Source: Mortierella alpina
Lineage: Eukaryota > Mortierellomycota > Mortierellomycetes > Mortierellales > Mortierellaceae
Direction: 5' to 3'
Length of the DNA: 64,000 nt
NCBI GenBank assembly: GCA_029449245.1
Contig: JANATF010000007.1
Location: 2,198,895 to 2,262,894, forward strand
The position numbers and the translations under genes were made by a program. The stretch's first letter is position 1. Each line of letters starts with the position of its first letter. Positions 54,772-64,000 of this stretch are shown here, in pieces. The notes below the pieces were generated by a model. That model was not told where the DNA came from. It did no database searches and worked only from the letters and a program-made list of their open reading frames with translations.

Positions 54772-55388
54772 TTGATATGTGACGAGTAGGTCTGGTGACT
54801 AGGCAATGAATGGAAAGAGGTCTTGGGTGTGTTGCTGTGTTGGCAGACTGCAAGCTGCAGAGGAGTGGATTGACAATGGTTAGGAAGGAAGGGAGCGCGG
54901 CGGGCGGGAATGTCACCTAAAAGGAGGGTCCGAGTGACTGGGAAGATGGAGAGGCAGGGAACGAAAGAGAGAAAGGGCTATGTTCGAGACAGGCAGCCAG
55001 AGCGACCATAGGCGACAGAAGATTCGAAGGAGGAGGAAGTTCAGTACCGTACAAGAGGTCAAAAGGTAACGTTATGAGCAGTATCAAAGGACGTTTACTA
55101 CACGCACCCTTGTCGTTGCACGCGGGGCTATGGGTTGAGCAAGGGCGATGGCGGCCAAAGCGAACGATGCTGCTTGCAGGAGGCTGGGAGATGTGGAATG
55201 GGAACTGGGTGGCTACTGAGCGAAACGGGATCCTGCAGAAAGGAATGAGAAGTGGAATGGAACAAAGGAAGAAAAAAGGAGAGCATAGAACGGGGAAATG
55301 GAGAAAAGGGGTGGACCAGGACCAAGCGTATGCATGTACTCTGAGTGCGAGTGCACGGTCACGGGGGTTCCCTTTATTTCCGCTTGGC
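54772..55388. other. Intergenic: promoter of the CTLH gene, 3' flank of the USP48-type gene
   Basis: A 617-nt spacer between two minus-strand genes. A pyrimidine-rich leader for the CTLH gene is visible at 54780-54990 on the minus strand. No other element recognised. Confidence 0.45.
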
Positions 55389-58300
55389 TCAACTGCGCCA
55401 GCGATCCACCAGGCCTGTGCCTGTAAACCCACCCTCATAGCGGGGCTCTTCATCTGGACATGGGCATAGTCCAAGGGAGATACGAAAAGGGCAGAAAGGC
55501 GGGCCTTGTGAGAACAATGTGATAATAGTCTCTCTGTCACATTGCATCCGAGTTTTCCTTTTACCTTGCAGGGCATCCAGCATGAGCTCGTCCATGGCGT
55601 CGTCAAACTCGATTAATGTGAGCACCGCGTTCGGTGGTAGCTCCAATTCGCCGATAGTCTTGTCATTCCTATCCAGCTCCACATCCTCGTAGAGAAGTTT
55701 CTGGTACAGCGGCACAATCTCTGTCTTTTGCATGATCTAATGGTCCTCGTGCGCGTTAGAAAAGCAAGAAATGTTGGATCGAGAAAATGTCTTGCGCCAG
55801 TGGGCTCTTACCTTAAGTTTCAGGTCCATGGTCGTGTCGCACTTGCTGACAAGAATCCTGATCTGCTTGAAGGGACTCTTGGTCGCCCTTGTTCTTTTCG
55901 ATCGTCGCGTACCTTCATCCGTCTTTGGTAGCAATGGAATCATTCTCCGCTTGGATGACGATTCTGTACTACCAGAAAAAGCAGAATCTACTGCAGGTAC
56001 AGCATGCTCCGATTGAGGCGCCAGCTGCGACAGAGCGCCACTCCCTGCAGAGTAAACTCGCACGGTGAAGGTTGTCGATGAATAATCAAGTATCCTACAA
56101 ATGCAAAAGACAATATGGATGAGCATGGCCGGAAAGCTCTGATGCCAAAAGCAAGGGTCACCTTCAAATTACTCTTCAACATGAAAACCTTACCTTCTAG
56201 ATCGGCATGGCGAGCAGAGCTTAGGGACGGACACTGTGCGTGGACGGGAATCCAGCTCTCCGTTGTCCGCTTCGACAGTATGTATTTTAGTAACACTGAC
56301 CTCCGGCGCGCCACCATACCTATAAGTCAGATGAGGCATCAGCAAGTGCAGGCCTTTCTGGTGACAGAGGACAAAGAATATTGACGATCTAGTCCTGCAT
56401 ACAGTGCCTGAAGATATCTCCAATTCTCCTCCTTGACGATTCCAATGCCGCTCTCATCCTCGGCGTCCAGCGGGTTGTCAAGGTCAAACAAAAGCTGGCC
56501 ATGATCGCAGAGCAACCTGCTGTTGTCCAAAGATGCCGGTCGTGGACTGACTGTCGGCTTTTTGATGAAGTCTAACCACATCCTCCTAAAGTCTTTTCAC
56601 CGCAATAGTTAGTGCTATGCTGCCATAAGGCTCCTGCAGATCGATGAGGCGGCATTGTATTCAAAGACATAGGGTACACACCTTGAGAGACGGCGTAATA
56701 AACGATACCTGGTTCCATACGGCGAATTGTAGCCCCTCTATTGATCAGATCCGCGAGCTCACGCTAGTCCAAGGTCAAACGCTGATGTTAGCATGTTGAG
56801 AGTCTGCCAAGTGTGATATTGAAGGCGGGAAAAGTGAACCTTCAAATACCTTCTCCGAAGCCGCCATTGCCACCACGTCTCGCTCGCTTTCAATATGGGG
56901 CTGCATACATTGCAAACATTCTTTGCATTCTTCAGCACCCGTTCTCGGCAGTGATAACGGGCCGAATACTCGCTCTAGCACACCCAATGCCTGTCAGGTT
57001 AACAGAGGAGTACAAAATGACGCAAAAGGAGTGCGTTTGTCAGTACAGTCTCACATCACTCTACCCGCATCGCTGGAAGAGGACGAGTGGAGCTTTTACC
57101 GCTTCGTTAATCAGTTTCCGTGTCTGCTTGTTGCTTGATAGGCAAGAGTGACGGCAGAAAACATCAGGCCAGTATGCTTCTGACATGGGACTGAGGTCGT
57201 CGGCCGTTGTACCATGAGCGGGATGAAATTGTGGCAACACCTTGAGCCATTCGGCGAGCCAAGCTTTGGAAAGCCACGCACCTGGGGCACTTCTAACACC
57301 CTTAGCCCTGCGCTCATATTCATCCACATCGCGGCGGTGCATAATATTGTATAGCTTGTCTAGGCGGTTGTCAAGGGGTTATGTTAGCCTCGGTCCTTTT
57401 TACAACACTGCTACATATCACAGTCGAATCGAGGTTTGTTCGCTCACCTTGGAAAGTATTCCGGGTACAGGGCACACAGATATCGTCCGTAGTCAAGATA
57501 GGTTCAATGCGAACATGTGCTTTGATTTCTAAGAGCGATCTGGCAGACTAACAACGTCGTTGTAAGTCAAGGCGGGTGAAAGAGATTGTACGCTCAAAAC
57601 ATCCAAAACATCCACATACCTCACTAATGCGTTTGCTCCTTGTCACAGCCGATGGGCATAGCTTGCGATGCTCGCATGTAATATCCGAATTATCAAACTT
57701 CACGAGCTTGCTTTCCACACCGTCTTTAGAGAGACCCGGTTGTTGTGATCTCATGTACTCTGCAAGAATCTCGGAGGATATATAGCAGCCGCCATCCTAG
57801 TAAAAAACAACGGAGAATATATGTCAGTCTCTCTTCTCTACTCAATCCGCCTCACAGTACTCGCAGTCGTACTCACCTGGTCTCTATTCACGCTCCAGCA
57901 TCGGTAGAGTTCTTGGCGAATCTTTTTGGCTCTTTCGAAATCTCTGCGGATCGCTTCTTGACTACAGTAGAGTGAGAGTACAGCGCCGTTGAGATAAATT
58001 GTCTTCACGGATGTTACAAACGGCATGTGCGATAGTGCAGGCAGTCCATTACTATTTCGCATGCTGTTCCAGTTCCTTGAAAAAGGCATCGTTATCCTGC
58101 TTTACGATCTCCAGAGTTGCCGAGGGTGGTTCACAAACCACTACAGGCGAGGCTCTTGCTTTTTTGGTGTATGTCAGCATATATGCATTTTGAGACGACA
58201 GCGTGCTGTGGAGAAGGCAAGAGTTAGACCTGACCGTGTGCTGCTCAGTTGGCATATGGTTGAAAGAGCAGCATGTATCCCGTTCTTGCGCACATACTTC

Positions 58301-60311
58301 AAATAGTTCTCTGCGCCTCCAGGTGACGCCGCGGTGATCTTTGCCGAGGATTTAGAGGTGCCCGTAGTCATCTCCTCTGGGTCGAATGCGGTAGCATTGA
58401 ACTCTGCCACCTCCTCGTCATTCAGGACAAACCATTTTTGGGACCTACTTGACAAAATATTGCTTAGTAGTGTCATAGTGGCATAATGGGTCTACGAATC
58501 CAAACTCCCTCCTGCACGATGGCCCTCCATGTAAATTACCTATGATCGAAAACATGGGCCAAAAAGTGTCCCGAATGGGCGCTCGCTCCACTATGAACGA
58601 GCACGGCAGAGAGGTCATAGATGTCGGCTTCTTTAGATTGTAAAAGTCCCGAAAAGTCAATCGATCGCGGGAAGTGGATAATGTCTTTGGACTTTCTCTT
58701 GGAGCTTTGGCCAGCGTAGACGAACCGCATCAGCTGTATATTCAGAACCTTTGAGAAAATTGACATGTCGCGCGTTAGCCTCTAAACGTTTACCCAGCGT
58801 TTTTTCCTTTCTGTGGGAAATACAATGGAGTAATACCTACAGGTGGTAGCGCTTGAAGTTTGATCTCTCTGGATGCATCTTGCAACGAACCGCATGTTGA
58901 GCATGCATATCTACGTGAAGAGTAGCGACGACAGGCGAGAGGCTTAAATTTAAAGAGTCGTTTCGTTGTGGAAGCACTGAGCGGTAGAGATGCACACAGT
59001 TAACGCGTTTACCTGTCCTCGCCCACAAGAAGTTCCGGCTCCACAAACTCTTCGAAACAATCCATGAGAGTGCAGTTGTTTTTGATATTGAGTAGCAGCT
59101 CATAGAAGACACAGCTTCGGGCTGATGTTGTTTTGCAGTTTTTGCATGTAGTGTGGTACTGGTAGTGGCCTTGAAACTAGTTAATCAGAATAGTTTATCA
59201 GAATAAGGTTAGGGTTGAAAGGCCATGATGCTCTGTCTGACAAGGAGCAAGATGAGTAAATACCTGACCCTTGATAAAGTCTCTCAAAAAAACATCGCTC
59301 TGGGATTGAAGCTGATTGTCGATGCAGGCCATGAACAGATTACCGAATCTAATAGCAAACACAAGGTTACTCATGGGCATTTCAAAGAGCCTTTTCGTAA
59401 CAGTGCTCCTTTGCGTGATAGAGCACCTACTCTTGTGCATCTTGCTGCATGGTGGTATCCAGTTTGAGCGAAGAGACGAGTGACAGCGGGTTGTACACTT
59501 TTTTTGCGCCGTGATCCAAATGTGCAAACAGCAGCTGTAGCTGGTAAAGCGCGTTCTGTAGATCCGACGAGCACAAATACCGTTGTCATTACAAAAGAAC
59601 TGGAGAGAGAGCAACCATTCGAGCAAACGAACTAGTCGTCATTACCATGGACGATTCCATGTCCTTGTCAAACCGACAGCGATATATGGCATCCCGGAAA
59701 GCCAAGTCGTGAAACCAGACTTGAAGCAGTGAGTTGGCGTAGCATGTCGCTCCAAGGTTCTACAGCACCGACAAGTATATGTCAGTCTCTGGCATGTCAT
59801 CTTCCTCGCCGAGTCTCATCATATCCCGTTACCTTCATTCCGGAAGGCTGGTCTCCTGGACGCTTGTTGTAGCTCGGGTCCTGTGTACCGCTGACAGCAG
59901 CATAGAACTTGTCAAACGCGTCTGTTTGAAGTTTTTCGATGATTAGCTCTCCATACAATTTGACAATCCGAACAAAAGCATAACTTTTGGGCACACAATC
60001 TCACCTGCCTCTTCCCACTGAGTTTGTCCCATGTAGTTGAGACAGTGAGGATTGTCCTTGCAGCGAGCAGCGCTACAGGTAATCGCGCCTTTAGCCGACG
60101 AGAGCTTCAGGGTCGTAGAGCTTGAATGTCGGTCGCCACAATAAGGGAACGCGCCGGCCAATGTGAATTCTTGATCATCAGAGTCATGCTCAAGCCCCGC
60201 GCCCAAACCATATACAGAGCGAATGTGTGCCAGAGTCAGACTCTCCACGTCTTTGACCTCCTGGCCTACGAATCTCCAGCGTTTGTCGGCTTTCTTTCCA
60301 GCTGGAGCCAT
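55389..60311 (-). CDS. USP48-type ubiquitin-specific protease with DUSP domains and C-terminal ubiquitin-like domain
   Basis: Twenty-one exons: 60311-60005, 59921-59833, 59759-59646, 59555-59431, 59348-59264, 59176-59013, 58910-58841, 58748-58540, 58444-58298, 58205-58053, 57961-57877, 57796-57620, 57547-57448, 57359-57100, 56990-56850, 56763-56682, 56592-56403, 56319-56194, 56094-55812, 55736-55565, 55453-55389. They encode 1047 residues, close to human USP48 (1035). The catalytic Cys is residue 138 (N-L-G-A-T-C-Y), the His residue 379 (S-G-H-F-L-A-H), followed by F-V-L-N-D. Two C-x-x-C pairs form the zinc fingers insert. DUSP-like modules lie at about 490-800. A ubiquitin-like fold ends with G-F-T-G-T-G-L. 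USP48 removes ubiquitin in the nucleus, including from histone H2A; the substrate here is inferred. Confidence 0.93.
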
Positions 60312-60612
60312 GGCGTATGTAGGAGACGAAGGGATTGTGGTGCTCAGTAAGGCGTCCTGATCCCGAGTCGGCGTTTTCGAGCAACGCGGTGGTAGGCGTT
60401 CGGCTTTGCTTCTTGTCCTTGACGTTGCCGGGAGACACAATGACGAGGAAGAAAAGTCGGGGAGAGCGCATACATCGTGGTCATCTCATCATATGCGGTG
60501 AAATCACGTGTTGAATTTGGCAAAGTTGCCACAGACCCAGATGCCATCAACCCATCCTTCTTGTCACCTCCCATTCACTACTCGCTAACCCAACCCTTGC
60601 CAGTTTCTGAAC
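60312..60612. promoter_or_regulatory. Divergent promoter region, USP48-type and J-domain genes, with a CACGTG box
   Basis: Only 301 nt separate the two start codons. A CACGTG palindrome in TCACGTG lies at 60505-60510, about midway to the J-domain start, as in the KDM5/BTB promoter. Use of the site is inferred. Confidence 0.5.
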
Positions 60613-61797
60613 ATGGAATCATATATGGGACTCGCCGGATGGGCGTTTTTGCCCTCGTTTGTCACCAATGTAGTTCAGTCCATATGGTATTCCTTCAAAT
60701 ACCCTGTCAATTCAGCTGCTAAACCGGCAGCCAATACGCCAAAGTATCGCCGCCACCACAACAGGATCTATTGCGCGGTCGTCCTTGCGTATCTGGCCTA
60801 TACCATCGTGGAGGTAGACAGAGCCACCCCGGTAAACTGCTACGACCTTTTGGACCTCAACTTTCACCACTTTTCTCAGAGGGCGCTCAAGTCAAACTTT
60901 CGGAAAGCTTCACTCATGTATCATCCCGATAAGGTTGGGCACACTGGAGCAGGTAAACCAGAGAACAGGAGCATTGTCTCAGCAGTTAAACGCAGCATCA
61001 TGCTACCAGCAACAATCTTGATTGAACCCCTCCTTTCCTTATATTGCTCCGACAGAGACGTTCGTCATGATCAGGGCTGCACACGAAGTGCTGAGTGACC
61101 CTGTTGCCAAGACGGCCTATGATAGGTTCGGGCCAGACGTTGTCGCTTGCTCGACTTGCAAGACAGTCAAGGACCACATCAACAGGGGCTTGTCTTCGTT
61201 CTACACCTTTTATGTTGGTTCCGGCGTGGTACTAATCCTGATGAGCGTCCTTGGCAAGGGACAGTTTGGACGATATTGGCGATTCATTGTACTCTTCGGG
61301 ATGGCGGCATTGGAGCTCGCCATGGTTACTCGTTCAGAACCGCTTTTCGTCTTGTCCTGGCTCTTGCCGCATCGTGTCACTTTTGAGCAGGTCGCTATCC
61401 TGCACCAGATTTTCATCTCCACATTCATTGCCATATCTCAGATCGGGCCTATCCTTGTGCCTTCCAAGGAGCAGGAGAGAGGCAATGCCAAGGACCTCAT
61501 CCACCGATTAGAGTTGCTCACCGCTATCTCGAGTACGTCCATATGGTTGATTGTTGTTGCTATTTTCTGATACTCTATGTGCTGCTGACATTTTTTTTTC
61601 TTCTCTTTCTAGATGCGGAATCGATCGGGCAGCTTCAAAGCGTGTTTGATGTGTTCAGAGGAGATTCAGAGTGCATGACTCAGTTGAAGAGGCAGATGGG
61701 TGTGATGGCGTTGGACTCTCGGCTCACACAGGACCAACTGCTGAATGAGACTCGCAACTCTATCCAACGCCGGCTGCTGCAAAGGAAGACTGCGTAA
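60613..61797 (+). CDS. J-domain (DnaJ/Hsp40-like) multi-pass membrane protein
   Basis: Three exons, 60613-60952, 61056-61532 and 61613-61797, encode 333 residues. A first hydrophobic segment lies at about 50-68. The J domain follows (about 75-160): N-C-Y-D-L-L-D-L, then Y-H-P-D-K with the HPD motif that stimulates Hsp70 ATPase, then S-D-P-V-A-K-T-A-Y-D-R-F-G across the first intron. Three or four further hydrophobic segments run to about 290 and a short charged tail ends the protein. The arrangement resembles ER J-proteins anchored by several membrane spans. Compartment and partner are inferred. Confidence 0.85.
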
Positions 61798-61815
61798 AAA
61801 AAAAAAAAAAAAAAA
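61796..61815 (+). repeat. A-rich run directly after the J-domain stop codon
   Basis: About 19 consecutive A follow the stop codon and occupy much of the 69-nt gap to the next start codon. It leaves little room for separate 3' and 5' untranslated regions. Confidence 0.85.
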
Positions 61816-61866
61816 TAGATTCATGCTTCTTGTTTCCTCACTCTTCTATTGATCCTGTCAATCACA

Positions 61867-63571
61867 ATGAAAGTTGCTTCTTACCAGCTGAGAACACTCG
61901 TATTGCCATCCACAGCAACTATACCTGCCGTTAATGTATCCAAACCCCTTGTACAGAGCAATGCATCGCCTTCTGCCCCAGCCTCATTGCTCTCGCATTC
62001 GACCTTCCCAAAGACGTTTCTGCCACGGACAGCCCTCCAGCGTTCAGCTAATCACGCCGACAACCTTCAACAGTTGCTCCATTTCCGCGCATGCTTTAAA
62101 AAAAAGGAATTCTGGAGCGAGTGCCTGATTCTTGAGAGAATGCACTACAAGAACAAGTCGCAGCATCGATTGGCCGGTTACTTTCAGCGGTTATGCGAGG
62201 TACGAATGACCCAAATTATGCATTTCCCTACACTTGCGTTTTCTCTCCTTTCCTCGACTGACCCTTCTTGTTGTCGCTATCTTAGTGTCGCCGTTTGAGT
62301 TCGCGGATAAAGGAACTCGATATTGCTGGTTTGATGGACGAACTCGCAAAGAAGTTTTTCTCAGAAAAGAGGCAGGTGCACATCAATTTGCCTCAGTAGG
62401 AGCTACAATGTAGGGTCAATGAATGTAGCTAACCTATGCACCGCGATCTTGCGTAAAACAGCCTCAAGACCATTACCAACGTGAAAAGCCAATGGGATTC
62501 TATACCTTATCGCTCGACAGTAGCATTTATCATGACGCGGATCATTGGGGCCATCTTATTGCTGAAAAAGCTGCAAGGCGCCCTTCACGAAACATATGGG
62601 TAGGGAAACTTGCTACGCTGTTGGGGCTTTGTGCAAACAGTGAGGACATATTTATTCAACCTGCATCCCCTTCGTACCTTCTCAGGGCATTCTATCAACT
62701 CATGTCAAAGACGCAGTTCATGCCCTTTGCCCTGGTCGCGATCGGGATGTGCAGTAGACTCTCACTCATCAGCAAGGCGTGGACAAATGAGCTCTTGGAT
62801 TGTTATCGCCTCATGGAGACATGGATAAAGACGTTTCCCAAGGAAGAAGGCCTGCCGACAGAGGTCGATTACGAGAGCCGCCTCCCAGAATCTCTCGATA
62901 GCATACTGCCGTCCACTGTAGAACCTGAACTTCCCAACTCTGTCTCACAACCCATGCTCCAGCAACCATCCATGGAAGCAGCAGATTTGGGAGAAGTTGT
63001 GGCACGGATAGAGACGCCATTGGAAACTGAACCAGACTCTCCAACCTTCTCGCCATCCTCTCCAAATACAGTGCATCAACAACCACAACAAGCGCAACCG
63101 AAACGCCTCTCTGACAGGATGACGAACATTCTTCCAAGCAGACTGAAAAAGCAAAAGGCGTTTCCTGTTCCGGATGATGTGGCTATTGGCAACAACAAAT
63201 CCATGGTCGACCATATGGTGATCTTTCCAAGCGACTCAGAGACACAAACTATTCTCCCAACAACTGGGCTAGAGACTGGGTCGAGGAAAAAGATCAAAAG
63301 CAAACCCAAGAAAGGATCTGCGACCAACTTTGACGACATTTTTGGCATTGAACACAAGGCTTTGGACCTGGACCTGTCGCGCTCAGCCTCAGCTAGCCCA
63401 GAGGCTTTGCAAGCACGTCAAAAGAAGGCCAAAGGGTCTGAATCAAGACTCGGGAACGAAAAGGACATCGACTCAATATTTGGTGCTGTGAAAAAATCCA
63501 AAAAGCCCGCTACCTCAGAGATCGACAACATCTTTGGCCCATCCAAGAAAAAGAAAAAAAAGATCCAATAA
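61867..63571 (+). CDS. Nepro-like (DUF4477) nucleolar protein, candidate RNase MRP-associated factor
   Basis: Three exons, 61867-62199, 62286-62375 and 62462-63571, encode 510 residues. The Nepro N-terminal domain is recognised from K-K-K-E-F-W-S-E-C-L-I-L-E-R-M-H-Y-K-N-K-S-Q-H-R followed by Y-F-Q-R-L-C-E-C-R-R-L at the first splice. The C-terminal third is Lys-rich and disordered. A short F-D-D-I-F-G / I-D-S-I-F-G / I-D-N-I-F-G motif appears three times, each near a lysine cluster, ending in K-K-K-K-K-K. Nepro-domain proteins are nucleolar and some fungal members associate with RNase MRP; the role here is inferred. Its ATG lies only 69 nt after the stop of the J-domain gene. Confidence 0.78.
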
Positions 63572-64000
63572 AGAAAGCCACGCAGAACGTACACAAACAA
63601 GAGCTGCAATCGTCAATGAGGCGGCTCAGGACTCTGCATGGCCAAGTCAAAGAAGCAGAGTCAAGGCCGAAGCCCATCATTCTTTTTCATTCAATGAACT
63701 AGCCTTGCGACAGAGTCAGGTTCGATCACGTTCATTTTTCAGTCCCATCAATCCCCTGCTACTTGCGGCTCACAGACGAGACCTCGTCAAAGTCGTCTGT
63801 GCAATATGGCGCGCATGAGTGAAAGGATGAGGGTCAGAAAACGAACGCTTTCGATCCTTTAATCATCATTGCCATAGTTGTTTACTCGCTTGCAACTCCT
63901 GTCCGCATAGTTGTGAAATCAGTATTCAGATTTGGCTAAAGTTCGTCATTCCTCATCAGAGACGAGGTCGGTGGCGGAAGAAGTGATGATGAAAGAAGAA
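63572..64000. other. Right-edge flank of the Nepro-like gene
   Basis: No complete gene. One minus-strand frame enters from the right edge and ends at a TGA at 63948-63946 with an acidic S-D-E-E ending, which could be the C-terminus of a gene outside the window. This is weak evidence, so I did not call it as a CDS. Confidence 0.3.

Overview
This window looks like nuclear DNA of an early-diverging fungus, most likely Mortierellomycotina or another Mucoromycota. That placement is inference. It rests on short GT-AG introns (mostly 60-250 nt) in nearly every gene, pyrimidine-rich 5' leaders, and many homopolymer and short tandem repeats. The gene content fits too: full-length KDM5, USP48, a class II eIF4E (4EHP), a Nepro-like protein, MIC26/27, sideroflexin, UPF0357 and TCO89-like proteins. 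I saw no transposon, CRISPR array, rRNA or convincing tRNA. All gene models were built by hand from reading frames and splice-site phases. Every multi-exon model keeps frame across every junction, except that the 3' ends of the CYSTM-like gene and of the Kelch gene at the left edge are unresolved.

Layout, left to right. 0-5.3 kb: Kelch-repeat protein (cut by the window edge) and a paraoxonase-like enzyme, both minus. 7-10 kb: a CYSTM-like peptide (minus) divergent from a YeiH-type membrane protein (plus). 10-12.6 kb: a MICOS MIC26/27 protein with a very long LEA-like tail (minus). 13.7-18.4 kb: SET/SMYD-like protein (plus), TPR-MYND protein (minus), UPF0357 protein (plus). 18.8-23 kb: alpha-arrestin and sideroflexin (plus). 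23.1-29 kb: sucrose/alpha-glucoside transporter, TCO89-like TORC1 subunit and a single-pass membrane protein (minus). 29-33.2 kb: a 4.2 kb stretch without a recognisable gene. 33.2-36.8 kb: conserved fungal protein of unknown function (plus). 36.9-43 kb: KDM5 histone demethylase homologue (minus). 43.9-46.1 kb: BTB protein (plus). 46.6-49.8 kb: one gene joining a Gds1-like winged helix to a PP2C phosphatase (plus). 50-51.3 kb: 4EHP (plus). 51.4-54.8 kb: adhesin-like beta-solenoid protein and a LisH-CTLH-CRA protein (minus). 55.4-60.3 kb: USP48-type deubiquitinase in 21 exons (minus). 60.6-63.6 kb: J-domain membrane protein and a Nepro-like protein (plus).

No operon or biosynthetic cluster is present; this is ordinary mixed housekeeping content. 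Several genes share themes. Chromatin and transcription: KDM5, SET, Gds1-PP2C. Ubiquitin: USP48, CTLH. Mitochondrial membrane: MIC26/27, sideroflexin. Translation and growth control: 4EHP, TCO89-like. The points most worth a second look are the Gds1-PP2C fusion, the KDM5 homologue with Arg in place of the first iron-binding His, the MIC26/27-LEA fusion, two GC-AG introns that the reading frame demands, and the YeiH-family protein in a fungus.
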